A DNA stretch of 64,000 nt, taken from positions 4,530,001 to 4,594,000 of the forward strand of contig JAYJMM010000120.1 of the NCBI GenBank assembly GCA_037349105.1. The letters run 5' to 3'. The first letter of the stretch is position 1; each line of letters starts with the position of its first letter. Positions 23,301-38,600 of this stretch are shown in pieces. The notes below the pieces were generated by a model. It was not told where the DNA came from and searched no databases. It saw nothing but the letters and a program-made list of their open reading frames with translations. The DNA is from Limnomonas spitsbergensis (Eukaryota > Chlorophyta > Chlorophyceae > Chlamydomonadales). The position numbers were made by a program, and so were the translations under genes.

Positions 23301-25768
23301 CCCATGCAGGTGTCTTGGAGCGGGCTGAGCTGGTTCCGGCCCGTGGCATGCTCAGCGAAGCCTCCTCCGTGGCTGGCTTGGCCACCAACGCCTCGTACCT
23401 GGCCGTGCTGCGAGGGGTTGGCAGCGCAGTGCGGGCCGGGGGCGTGGCAGGGGACGTGGTCTGCGTGCAGAGGCTGACTGCCGCCGTTGAGATGCTGGCC
23501 GCGAGGATGACGGCCCGCTCGCCCGTCCGTGCGGCCTGCCTTAGCCTGCAGCATAGCCTCATGGCGGCATGCCGAAGAGGTGGGTCTGGCAATGGTCTGG
23601 CAGGGGCCCCGTGAAGGCCTCTGACTGGTAAAAGGGTTAAGAGTTTAGGGCTGCGGTTTCATACATGCCTAGCAGTGCTGGCACACCGCGGACCAGCATA
23701 ATGCGATCCTGAAACAAACCATGTGACCAGGCAAGCATGGTCTGATGAGCTCTGGTCACGACGCTAGAGGCAACACAGGGTCAAAACATGGCCGCTGGTG
23801 ATCAAGCATCTACAATCTGTCATGGAATCAGAGCTGTACACTGTACTGCCCTCCCCCCATATCAGAGCTGACACTGTACTGCCCTCCCCCCCCCAGCCCC
23901 CCACACACATGCAAGATGTACATATTGGACTGCCCCTCCCCCCTTCTTAGAGCTGACGCTGTACTGCCTCCCCCCCCATGCTAGAGCTGAAAGTGTGCTG
24001 CCCTCCCCCCTTGTCTGAGCTGTACACTGTACTGCCCTCAGCCCTCTTATGTCAGAGCTGAAACTGTACTACCCTCCCCCCTCCCCTCCCCCCCCGCCAC
24101 ACACAGGCGAGGTGTACATTGAGGAGTCCCATATTGCCTGCTGGCTGCAGCAGCTGCCCAAGCTCATCTGGGAGCTCGGGGACTCGGCGCCCGAGACAAC
24201 CACGTTGGCGCTGATCATGCTCCTCGACGCAGCCAGGTTCACGCCGACACCACGCAGCGACACAGGAGCCCCCGCTGCCGCTGCTTCACCCAGCACTCCC
24301 GGGGTACAGCCACCTGCTGCGACCCTGTGGCAAGCTCTGAAGCAGCTGCAGCGCCAGCTGGCACCCTTGTTCTGCTCCCACATGCCTCCCGGACGCAAAC
24401 AGCAGCAGCAGCAGCAGCAGCAGCTTGCATCCACGAGCACCGCCGGCGGCTGCCCCGCGTGCGAAAGAGAGCGGGGAGAGGCGGCGAGTGGGGTGGAGCG
24501 TGCGCGTTTGGGTGCTTCAGGGGACCTGTCAGCGTTGACGCCCGGACCGATTGCTCGGCTCCCGGCCGAGGTGCAACTACTGGCGGTGGACCTCATCTAC
24601 CACATGGGTGAGTTTGCATGGCCTCGCCTTGGACCCAAGTTTAAACCTGAACCCTTTACTCTGCAGGCCCCTTGGATCCTTATTTTAACTTCAAACCCTC
24701 AACCCTTGCAGGCCCCTCGGATCCTTGTGTAAACCCTTCACCATTGTAGGCCCCTATAATCCTTTATTTAACTTCAAACCCTTAACCCTTGCAGGCCCCT
24801 TGGACCCCGGTCTCCTCAAAGCACTTGCCTCAGCGGTTCTGGACGACCGAATATTTTCTGCTGACAACATCGCACTTCGCCTAGTTGAGATCACGCTCAT
24901 GCGCCTGCCCGACATGCCCCGGGAGGCTGCCGCCAGCTGGGTGCACGCGCTGCTATTCTCTCCACCGCCGCCGCCGCTGCCTGGCAGCAGCAGCGCCGTG
25001 GACGAGGTGCGCACCCGTGCTTGTTGGCCCCGGCAGCAGGCCGTGGTGGACCGGGTCTGCCAGGCGCTGCCCGGCTGGGCCTCTGGGCAGGACATGCTGC
25101 GGCTGCTGACGCCGCAGATGGAGCTGCTGCTGGCCGCTGGGTCCACCGGGCTGTCTGACCAGCAGAGGTACAGCGTGATACGTCTGGCAGCCATGGCCGG
25201 CGGGAGTTGCGAGGCAGCTGGGGACAAGTCGAATGCCATTGAAGCGTCAGGTGTGGGCGTGGACGGGCCGCTCCCTACGGGGCTGCGTTTGCTGCTGCCT
25301 GCAGCCAGCCTCGACTTCTTCGCCAGCCAGTGCCGGATGGCGCAACAGCAGGCCGCGGCCGCGCCCGCCACGTTCTCGACCTTGGCTGCCACGGCCGCCG
25401 GGACCGCCCGCGCGGCGGCGGTGGTGCTGCAGCTGTTGCAGGCCCAGACGCAGCTGCTGCCTGACTTGGTGCGGCACTGCGTCGAGCGGGCTGTGGGGCC
25501 CGCCAGTGGGTCGTCCCGCAAGCAAGGCTGCCACAGCGGGGCGTGCATGCGGGCGTCGTTCTGCTCCAGCGCCGGCCTGTTGCAGCAGGTGCTCCGCTGC
25601 AGGTCGCTGCAGGTCGACATGCTGGCCCACAAGGCCGAGGTGGCTGCTGCAGTACAGCGCCTGACCGGGCATGCCAGAGAGCACGCGGAGCTGAGCGGTG
25701 ATCCTGGCTGCAAGGCAGAGTGCTCGCACCTGGAGCAGGTGGCACGGGACCTGTACGGAATTCTGTAG
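17321..25768 (+). CDS. TEX10: TEX10/IPI1-like ribosome-biogenesis protein
   Basis: In yeast and animals this family is part of the Rix1/PELP1 complex needed for ITS2 processing and 60S maturation in the nucleolus and nucleoplasm. Twelve phase-consistent exons: 17321-17572, 18146-18283, 18702-18826, 19550-19610, 20114-20242, 20733-21279, 21392-21454, 21935-22110, 22880-23048, 23310-23579, 24107-24607 and 24795-25768, giving 1134 residues. The N-terminus is the family signature: MGKVVHG, a Lys/Gly-rich stretch, VDFKRVKHKVGKKLP, then the HEAT-like QSLAGLSDLFARHPEQL and the Ipi1_N-type VRPFMPVIMAHM, then SAMTNLNMQVRLDALNFMD. The remainder is helical and Ala/Leu-rich with low-complexity insertions, including eight consecutive Gln near 24400. 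The start lies 253 bp after the chaperone stop. The C-terminal half is assigned by exon chaining and is less certain than the N-terminus. Confidence 0.85.
17890..17950 (+). mobile_element. LINE 3'-end relic (solo tail)
   Basis: The run ctgtcccatgcatcaagtgtgat is the reverse complement of the LINE 3' end at 5260-5290, here in plus orientation, inside the first TEX10 intron. It is short and diverged. Confidence 0.4.
18321..18473 (+). mobile_element. Dispersed element A, copy 4
   Basis: Contains gcctggtgcagcaagccctg, a GGCCCCCGGCCATAGACCGG palindromic block, gtggcccagtggtgg and the end ctggcacgcacaaaaag. The 5' cagctac block is deleted. It lies in a TEX10 intron. Confidence 0.7.
19140..19390. 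repeat. 60-bp tandem repeat, about four copies
   Basis: Nearly identical 60-bp units (key motif agcttctaagcacccttcct) in the TEX10 intron 18827-19549. Confidence 0.92.
20560..20700. repeat. Short degenerate tandem repeat
   Basis: About six imperfect copies of a 20-25-bp unit (gtctccctgttggggccaac) in a TEX10 intron. Confidence 0.65.
23820..24106. repeat. Pyrimidine-rich intronic array before TEX10 exon 11
   Basis: Repeated blocks of agagctgacactgtactgcc followed by C-runs, leading to the acceptor at 24106. One block (about 23897-23925, ccacacacatgcaagatgt) resembles the true acceptor plus exon start (ccacacacaggcgaggtgt) with the AG lost. Confidence 0.7.
24640..24795. repeat. Tandem copies of a 3' splice site (TEX10 exon 12)
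   Basis: Three degenerate copies (near 24664, 24708 and 24748) of the junction cccttgcaggccccttgga precede the real acceptor at 24794. At least the first two keep an AG. Confidence 0.75.
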
Positions 25769-27031
25769 GGGCTGTGAGATATTCCCACGTGGTGGATGTC
25801 TGGTTAGATATCTTGGCAGGATTCAGACCGAGCAAACAACGACTTGATTTTAGTGAGTTTGTAGATAACTGATGGATCCACCACTTCACCTTATTCGTAC
25901 AAGCAGGTGGATTTACGAGTGTAATGTATTTTTAGTGTTCCTCCTGTTCCAGACATCAGGGGTCCATGTCAATGACTTGACACTGCTAGGCCCTGCTCAA
26001 AATGCCTCGGCGTCCAACTCTTGGTTTTATACTACTGTAAAGAAGAAGGACAGGGGTGTGAATGAGAAGCTGCAGTTTGGGAGTCGACCGCTTGTCTGGA
26101 TGACAATGAATCGTGCTCAATATTGAAACTCAAGCATGAGGATGTCAACACACCACGTCTTCATATAGATAAACATTACCGTATATGAACCCTCTAATGC
26201 GTCTAACACTTTTGTATACACATCCCACCACTCTTTCGTAATCCGTGCAAAGGATATGACTGTCGTACAGTCGGAAGTTACTTTTTGCATTCAAGCTTCA
26301 GAGCAAACCCGTGACAGCTTACCATCCAAAAGGTGTTACCGGTACCCCATTGGAAAAACTGTAACAGCAGTGCAAGTAACGGTTCCGAATAGGCATGTGT
26401 TGAAATCCTTAAGGTAAGAGGAGTCCGAGAGATTGATGATGATGTGAAGAGCTAACAGGTCTTGTGCAGCATGTTGCACAAATGCACACGAACCTTTGCA
26501 TTTCTGAGGTACCGGTATGCCTCAACAACCATGACGGTTAATAAGAGCAATGGCTGTGACCCAAGTTGGCCTGGCCAGCACGATAAGTTGCATACCGCAT
26601 GGTACCGCCAATCAGTCATATGCAAGATGTCGCACAACTGTAGAAATGCACACAAAACCAGCACTCCCTAAATGTGCCTCAACATGGGTATCAAGGACTT
26701 GGGCATGACCAAGGAGGGCCTGCCACTGCTGGCCAGCCTGCTCATGTTCTCAATTCTCATGGCTACCCAATTAACCAGCTTCATGCGTTTATCCGAAGCA
26801 GCTTAACAAAGTCATGATGTACAACTTGTGTCTTATAGCTCGTATCTGCACATAATGCCGTTCTCATGATCCATTATTATAAGCATCCCAACCAAATAAT
26901 AGTCACGTGTTAAAAACAGGTAGGAAACCTTCGACATTCCAGGGACATTCCAAGAAAGTACAAGAGGTGTGAGATGTTTCCAAGGGGCACTCCAACGAAT
27001 ACGTACAACATGCAGACTATGGCGCACGTGC
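25769..27031. other. Intergenic between TEX10 and IFT20
   Basis: No supported gene. The stretch separates the convergent 3' ends of TEX10 (+) and IFT20 (-). A 44-codon frame at 26672-26806 (start MCLNMGIKDLGMTK) is the only frame with a protein-like look. It matches nothing I know and may be chance. A TGTAA motif near 25920 could serve TEX10 polyadenylation. Confidence 0.4.
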
Positions 27032-28142
27032 TCATGAGAAAGCTGCTCCCGAGCTGCTATCTGAAAGCTTGGCTATCAGTTGCCCTTGTTCTGCCATGAC
27101 CTTGGTCAACGAGAGCTCCTCCATTTGCAACCTAGGAAAGGGATGGTTTGCAGCTTGCTCATAAACATTTACCCCTAGTTGAATCTGAATGCAGGAACAC
27201 TTAAAACAGGGCATGATTCCATCATGTCTTTATTTTCATTAGGTGAGGAATCGCCTAGACTGAAATGAATTGATTGTCATTGCTTGGACAAGCTATAAAG
27301 CCTGTCGTACATTTGGCCCCATGGAGAACCGATGCGGCATGAGATGCGAAAAATGTGAAGAGCCTACCTCTCCAACTCCTCCTGTTTCTCGGCGAATTTT
27401 CTTTCCTGGTCCTTTTGTTTTCTCCGTCGCTCCTATGTTGGAGGGTGACGGCATGCTGGTCAGCATGCTCAAGGAGAGCGGCAGTACCGTTTTGCTCTCA
27501 CCTCCTCTAATGCTGCCACTTTATTTCTCAGACCAACGGCCTTGAGCTTTTCAACCTCAATTTTATCCACCTGCATCAGTGGAAAGGAAAGTCATGCACT
27601 CCCCATGTATGTTTCAGCGCGCTTCTGGAGCACTAGAGCTACATCATGGCCTACACACGCATGCCACGAGGGCTTGGTATACCATCAGCCCTGTGGCAGC
27701 TACCCTGCAGGCCACTTCTAGTGATGTGCCATGCAGAAAAACAAGCCCTGTTGCACCCACAATAGGCACACCAGATTGAAAGCTTGGACGTCATGGTCAG
27801 GGATTTTCACCATGCAACAGGGCTAAGTCCAGGTGTCAGTCCATACCTGTAGGTCAATGGACGATATGTACTTTTCCACTACTGTATTCAATTGCTGGAT
27901 GTTTGTGACGAAGATGTTGCAGTTGTCCTGTACACAAAAAAACAGCGTCAGCAACGAAGCATTCGTAAGAAGCCGTTACAAGACCCACCTGGAGAGCCTT
28001 TGAGGCATTAAACTTGTCGACATCGAGGATTCGGATTTGGAAGTCCTGGGGAGAAACAGCCAAGAATTAGGCCACGCGGGGTGCCATGAGCAACAATCGA
28101 GGCTACCTCGTCAAAGTATATTCCTCTGTTCGCCTCGTCCAT
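27032..28142 (-). CDS. IFT20: Intraflagellar transport protein 20
   Basis: IFT20 is a small coiled-coil subunit of the IFT-B complex; in other organisms it links Golgi-to-cilium sorting with flagellar assembly. Six exons on the minus strand: 28142-28107, 28045-27989, 27927-27847, 27570-27502, 27432-27368 and 27131-27032 (stop), giving 135 residues. All phases agree. Family length is about 130-140. Diagnostic stretches are the N-terminal GIYFDE, RILDVDKFNASKALQ, the coiled-coil IEVEKLKAVGLRNKVAALEE, the basic ERRRKQKDQERKFAEKQEE and the end QLIAKLSDSSSGAAF. The order and motifs match green-algal IFT20. The protein implies a flagellated stage. The start lies 223 bp from that of the divergent RUVBL2 gene. 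Confidence 0.9.
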
Positions 28143-32828
<4,686 letters not shown>

Positions 32829-35677
32829 TTGGACTGCTGGATGGAGCAGGGTGACTCATCACTTTCCGCCTCCCTTCTCTCCTCCCCCCCACGCCGAGCC
32901 TTTTGAACCGGGCCCTGAGATTTTACGTCACTTCCATATTTTGATAGCTGGATACCAGGATGACCATGTCTTATCAAACGGGCTGTACACAGGGGCCCAT
33001 GGATGCTTGTGAATTTAATTGGCTTATGGCGGCACACGCATGCGCTACCACTCAGGCTGGATCTGGATATCGAATCGCCCCTGTCTCACCCACCAAGCCA
33101 AACCATTGACTCCAGGCACAACGTCTGACCCACGCCGTTCGACATTAGGACGCCGAATTTCACTTTGCATGCCCCTCGGACGTGGAGGATTACAAATCAC
33201 AGCTTCGGCAATTAATTAGCCTGGAACTCAACATTAAATAGTCAATCAGGCCCAGGCCTGTATAATGCTTCACATAATCTGTAAGGCCTCGCAGGGAATA
33301 TTTGAATTTTCCCGCATTGCTCACTACCGCTTAACATATGATCAGGCTATCCTCTTCACCAGTGTCCGGCTTGAGGCGTAACATCCTTTTTCCTGTTTCT
33401 TGAAAATTTCTGCACTCGATGACCAACCAGATAACCAGGGAGCAGCATCAGGGTTCAGACAAATAAAGATTATAGAACGAATTCAAACCTAGCTGTCCTT
33501 TGGCGCAAGCTCTGTTGGCGCTGAACATCTCTGCAGGATTTTATCTAAAAGTTTCAAGCAAAATTATTTAACAGCTAATTGCAAATAAATCACTGCAAAT
33601 GTGCGCCCCCCTGGCGAGCAGTCAACCCTCATGGGGCAGGAGCTTTACATACGGGAAGTCATTCCTCTGATATTTGACTTAGATATACTGATCTCTAAAA
33701 AAAAATCAAGCAGCAAGTCTCCAGCAATTTTATCATTATAAATATCAATTTATTTGAAGGCAAAGTGAGCCACTGCCATAGTGCCAGCCTCTGTTCCCCT
33801 TGGTCGCTGCTGTCCTTCAAGCAAATGTTCTGCATCCTTTATTACCCCAAATCCGGTGGTTTTAAAATCACACTGATCATGATCTTGGGGGGATATAAAG
33901 CTGCAGTTGGGATTGTTTAAGCAAGGGGGGCAAGTACCGGTACTGCCATTCCTGCATGTAAACTAATGAACAGACTCAGAGCTCAACCTCTTCCCTAGTC
34001 TGCATAACTCAAAATCAGGGATAGCTACGTCCTGGATTATCTTAGCAGACTACTCGTGCTAATACAGAGGTGCTAACAAGATTGGGAAGCCTAGGTTAGA
34101 TGACTAGATGTGCTAGAGAACTGCCCATGAGATTTCTCTGCTCCACTCTCTTGGAGCGCTCGTGCGGCTGCAAGGGCGTGATATGACTTGCCTTTACTAG
34201 AGACTTTGGCTCGTATGTATTACGCCAAGTCTTGTTCTCTTTGCTTGGATTTATTCTTCTCTTGTGAAGCTCGGGGTTGCCGGTGCTAGACGTAGTTGCG
34301 GAGCGCGCGCAGGCCTTCAGGATAAGGCAGGGCGTGGCGGTGATCCCAAGATAGCTGGCTTACAGCTTCGTGTCTTTATATGTCTTATCTACTGATGTGA
34401 GACTGGATATTGATATTGTCTTGTAAACAGTTGATAGACGGCGTAGCGAGTAGGAACAGCTACTTCATGCATAGAGGCTTACAGGGCGCCTAAATAAAGG
34501 CGAATATTTCAAACTGTGCCACGTAGGCAAAGGCCTTAGTAAGTACGATTTGACAGCTCAACGGATTTATCACGGTCACCGGAATATCGTGTGACAACTT
34601 TCAGCCAGATCGGCAGCAAAACGACAAGGGGATAACCGTTTTCTCCACAAAGCCCATACCCCTAAACTTGTTGCTACAGGTACAACAGACGAATGGAGCA
34701 TCAGATGGAACATCTGATTTCTGCATGGGACCTTTGCCTTCAAAGGGCACGAGTATACCTCCTTCTCGGCCATTGTTTAACAAACACCTCAGACAGCTGG
34801 ACGCCAAACGGCCGAGCCTATTTGAGCAGTGCCCTGAGGTGTATCGTCATGAACGCAACACTATAACTGGCACGGGAGGCGTTAAACCAGTCCATCCCCG
34901 GAATTCCTTCCAGCAAATAACCACGCATAGGGCGTGAGCAACTGAGCATCCGTATCATCTGCGCTCATATTGAACCTAGACAACAGCAAATAACGAAAAC
35001 TTGGAATGCCTAAAAACTTCATCGAGCTATGCCCACAAGCCTTGAAGGCAAGGGTTGTGCATCAAATCAAACTCGTCATGAAAGCAACAACAGTGCTCCG
35101 TTTACGCATCTTCTCGGGACAGCATGAAGAATAAGAGAACTCAAACACAGCAACGACACAGAATTTTTGGGATTTAGAGTTTGAGCTGCCCCAGAAGCAT
35201 CATGGGCAGAATGTAGGCAGATGTCATCAGTGTATCTTTCTCCGCGCGGATCACCTATTTCGCAGTAAAATAAAGATAAATCGAATTAATAGGCTTGAAC
35301 AACGTGGTCCCTCTGAAATCCCATGGCGGGGGGGCGGTGGCGTCCCCTATATTCCAGTCACCAGAACTTTTTCTTCAACCTACATGGTATACCTGAGATA
35401 GAGTCATGGTGGAATATTCCTCTAGAAACTGAAACAAACACTGTCAGACAGGCGAAACGACGAGCCTGCCGACAAATATTCTTTAACTTCGACCGGTGAC
35501 TATCTACAATCTGACAGCAAGCTGATCGTAGATCCAGGCATATCTGAAGTCAGCGACGAGGGCGTGAAACGATTGAGGACGTCACCTATGGGCCATGCTC
35601 AACAGGCTCGGCCAAGCTCGGTCGAGCCTCCTCGAGAGCGTGGAACAGGTGGAAGCTCGAGAGCTCATGCACTGTCC
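32829..35677. other. Long intergenic stretch
   Basis: I find no supported gene, RNA or ordered repeat over 2.8 kb. The stretch separates the convergent 3' ends of RUVBL2 and the TIR-ARM gene. It is AT-richer than the genes. A TGTAA motif near 33280 may belong to the RUVBL2 3' end. A short copy of the tgggccctgct/ggctcggcc motif occurs at 34800-34845 in reverse orientation and another at 35585-35625. Confidence 0.45.
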
Positions 35678-38600
35678 TCAAGAGATGCGAGGACCAACAA
35701 CGTGCTGCCTGAGTGCTGCCTCTTTCACGGCTGCCACGCTTGATCTCGACATCTTCCTCAGCTGGGACATGGCACCGGGAGCGGCGGCGACCTTGACCAT
35801 GTTCTCAGCCTTATCGCATGCAAGCTGAGAAAGCACCCACGCAGCAATCACCTGCAGCGTCTGAGAGCTTGAGTTCAACAGGGCAACCAGCTGGATGAGG
35901 GCGCCAGGAGACCCGGTGACTTCAGTCTGCGTCTTTTCATTATTACACACAATGTTCAACACAATCCTCAATGCAAGCTCCTGCACTCGAGCCGAGCTCG
36001 ACCTTATCAGGGCGACCAGTTGCACAACGGCGCCGGGGTCAGTGGCAATCTTGGCCTGATTATCCACATTTCCGGCTACAAGGTTTTGCAGCGCCCCAGC
36101 AGCCATCTCCACGACCGCTATTGAGCTGGAGCTCAACAAAGCAACCAGCTGCGTGATGGCACCATTTGTCGAATCGATCTTTTTCCTATTCACGTCATTG
36201 GCAGCGAGGTTCCGCAACACCCCAGCTGCCCTTTCCTGAACCGTTATTGGGCTCGAACTCAGCAAGGGGACCAGCTGGGGTATGGCACCAGCAGTGGAGC
36301 CGATCGCCGCCTGGTTTGCATCGTTGTTTGCAAGGTTCCGCAACGCCGCCGCTGCCATCACCTGAACAGCCACCGAGCTTGAGCTCAACAAGAGGACCAT
36401 CTGGGGGATGGCTCCGGGAGCAGCGCCGATCTTTGCACAGACGTCCGAATTGGCGGCAAGATTACTCAGCGCTCCCGTAGCATTCTCGTGGACAGCCACA
36501 TGGCTCGATTTCAACAAGGCGACCAGGTAGGGGATGGCGCGAGGAAAAGAGGCAATCTTTGCCTGCTGGCTCGTACTGTTGACTGCAAGGCTCCCTAGCA
36601 GCCCCGCCGCCATCTCCTGAACAGACACGGAGCTTGAGCACAGCAGGCTGACCAGCTGGGTGATGGCACCAGGAGTAGCTCCGATCGTAGCCTTGATGTC
36701 TGCGCTCTCGTCTGCAAGAACACGCAGCTTCCTAGCTGCATTGCTAACGACTCCCGCGCAACTCGACTTCAACAAGACGACCAGTTGGGTAATGGCCACA
36801 GGAGTCGCGGTGACCTTGGCTTGACTCTTCACATTGTTGGCCGCAATGTTGCTGAGTGCCCCTGTCGCTATCTCCTGCATTCGAACCGAGCTTGATCTCG
36901 TTAAGACGACCAGCTGGGCAATAGCACCAAGGGCATCAGCAATTTTTGTCTGATTCGCCGCATTATTCAGTGCTAGGTGTGTCAATGCCCCCACCGCCAT
37001 CACCTGAACCGCCACCGAGTTTGAGACCAACAAAAGGACCAGATGGATTATGACGCCTGGGAAGTTGGCAATGCTGCTTTTGTCTTCATGATCTGCTGTG
37101 AGGATATGCATCAGGCCCGATTGATCATGCTCTGACGTCTTTAATAGGTTGGCCCTCAGGTGCACGAGATTAAGGCGCTCTTTCTTCGTGGCCTGGTGCA
37201 TCAGGGCAGGTTGATTTGTTACGATGATGTAGACCATTTGGGCAGATTCATCAGGGCAGGTTAATTTGTTACGATGATGTAGACCATTTGGGCAGATTCA
37301 TCAGGGCAGGTTGATTTGTTACGATGATGTGGACAATTTGGGCAGATTCATCAGGGTAGGTTAATTTGTTACGATGATGTAGACCATTTGGGCAGATTCA
37401 TCAGGGTAGGTTAATTTGTTACGATGATGTGGACCAACTGCACAAATGGGCGAAACTGCATAAGTTTAAATGGAGCGTACTCACATACACATACGTGCAG
37501 GGCAAGGTGAGCAAACTTCCTTAAAGAAGGGAAGCATTCCCTTTCCTTTCCCTGATGAAGGGGAAAATCTTTAAAAACGCAACTCGTGCCTACTCTACCT
37601 ATCACCTCCCACAACACGACCCCTGCCATGGCGTGCATCCTCTAGCCCCACGCCCATGGTGCCTCCCTGCCGGCGAATGTGCCTCTCCGGTTAATCAATA
37701 TGCAGCCAGGCGTCCACTACACCCCCAGGAAGTAGGCTCCATGTGAACCAAACTTCAATCCAGCAGTCCATGTGTCAGGATCCATGTGAACCATGGATGT
37801 GTCAGGGCCCATGTGAACCATCGATGTGTCAGGACCCAGGATCCAGGATGCATGTGTGTCAGGATCCAGGATCCAGGATACATGTGTGTCAGGACCCAGG
37901 ATCCAGGATACATGTGTGTCAGGACCCAGGATACATGTGTGTCAGGATCCAGGATCCAGGATAAATGTGTGTCAGGACCCAGGATCCAGGATACATGTGT
38001 GTCAGGATCCAGGATCCAGGATACATGTGTGTCAGGACCCAGGATCCAGGATACATGTGTGTCAGGACCCAGGATCCAGGATACATGTGTGTCAGGACCC
38101 AGGATCCAGGATAAATGTGTGTCAGGACCCAGGATCCAGGATACATGTGTGTCAGGACCCAGGATCCAGGATACATGTGTGTCAGGATCCAGGATCCAGG
38201 ATAAATGTGTGTCAGGACCCAGGATCCAGGATACATGTGTGTCAGGACCCAGGATCCAGGATACATGTGTGTCAGGACCCAGGATCCAGGATACATGTGT
38301 GTCAGGACCCAGGATCCAGGATACATGTGTGTCAGGACCCAGGATCCAGGATACATGTGTGCCAGGATACATGTGAATTGTGAACCATACATCCTCAATC
38401 CAGCAGTCTCGTCCGTTTTTTTCATCCGGCTGTAATTGTCAGGGACGGGCCTGCCTGCCAGAAGCAGCCTGACTGGTTTCAGGTGAACGGATATGCGTAG
38501 CAACTGGCCACTGACTGCACCCTCCTTCGACTGCGCTAAACATCCTCCATGCTATGGTTCTAGGATAGCCGCCAGAGCCTTCTCCACAGATTACTTGATC

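Noticed and set aside
26672..26806. 44-codon frame MCLNMGIKDLGMTK...
   Set aside because: It is protein-like in composition but short, without splice or family support; mentioned only as a possibility.
37755..38503. Open frames of 185-205 codons with repeats such as THVSWILGPD
   Set aside because: They come from a 30-bp minisatellite, which stays open in several frames at once.
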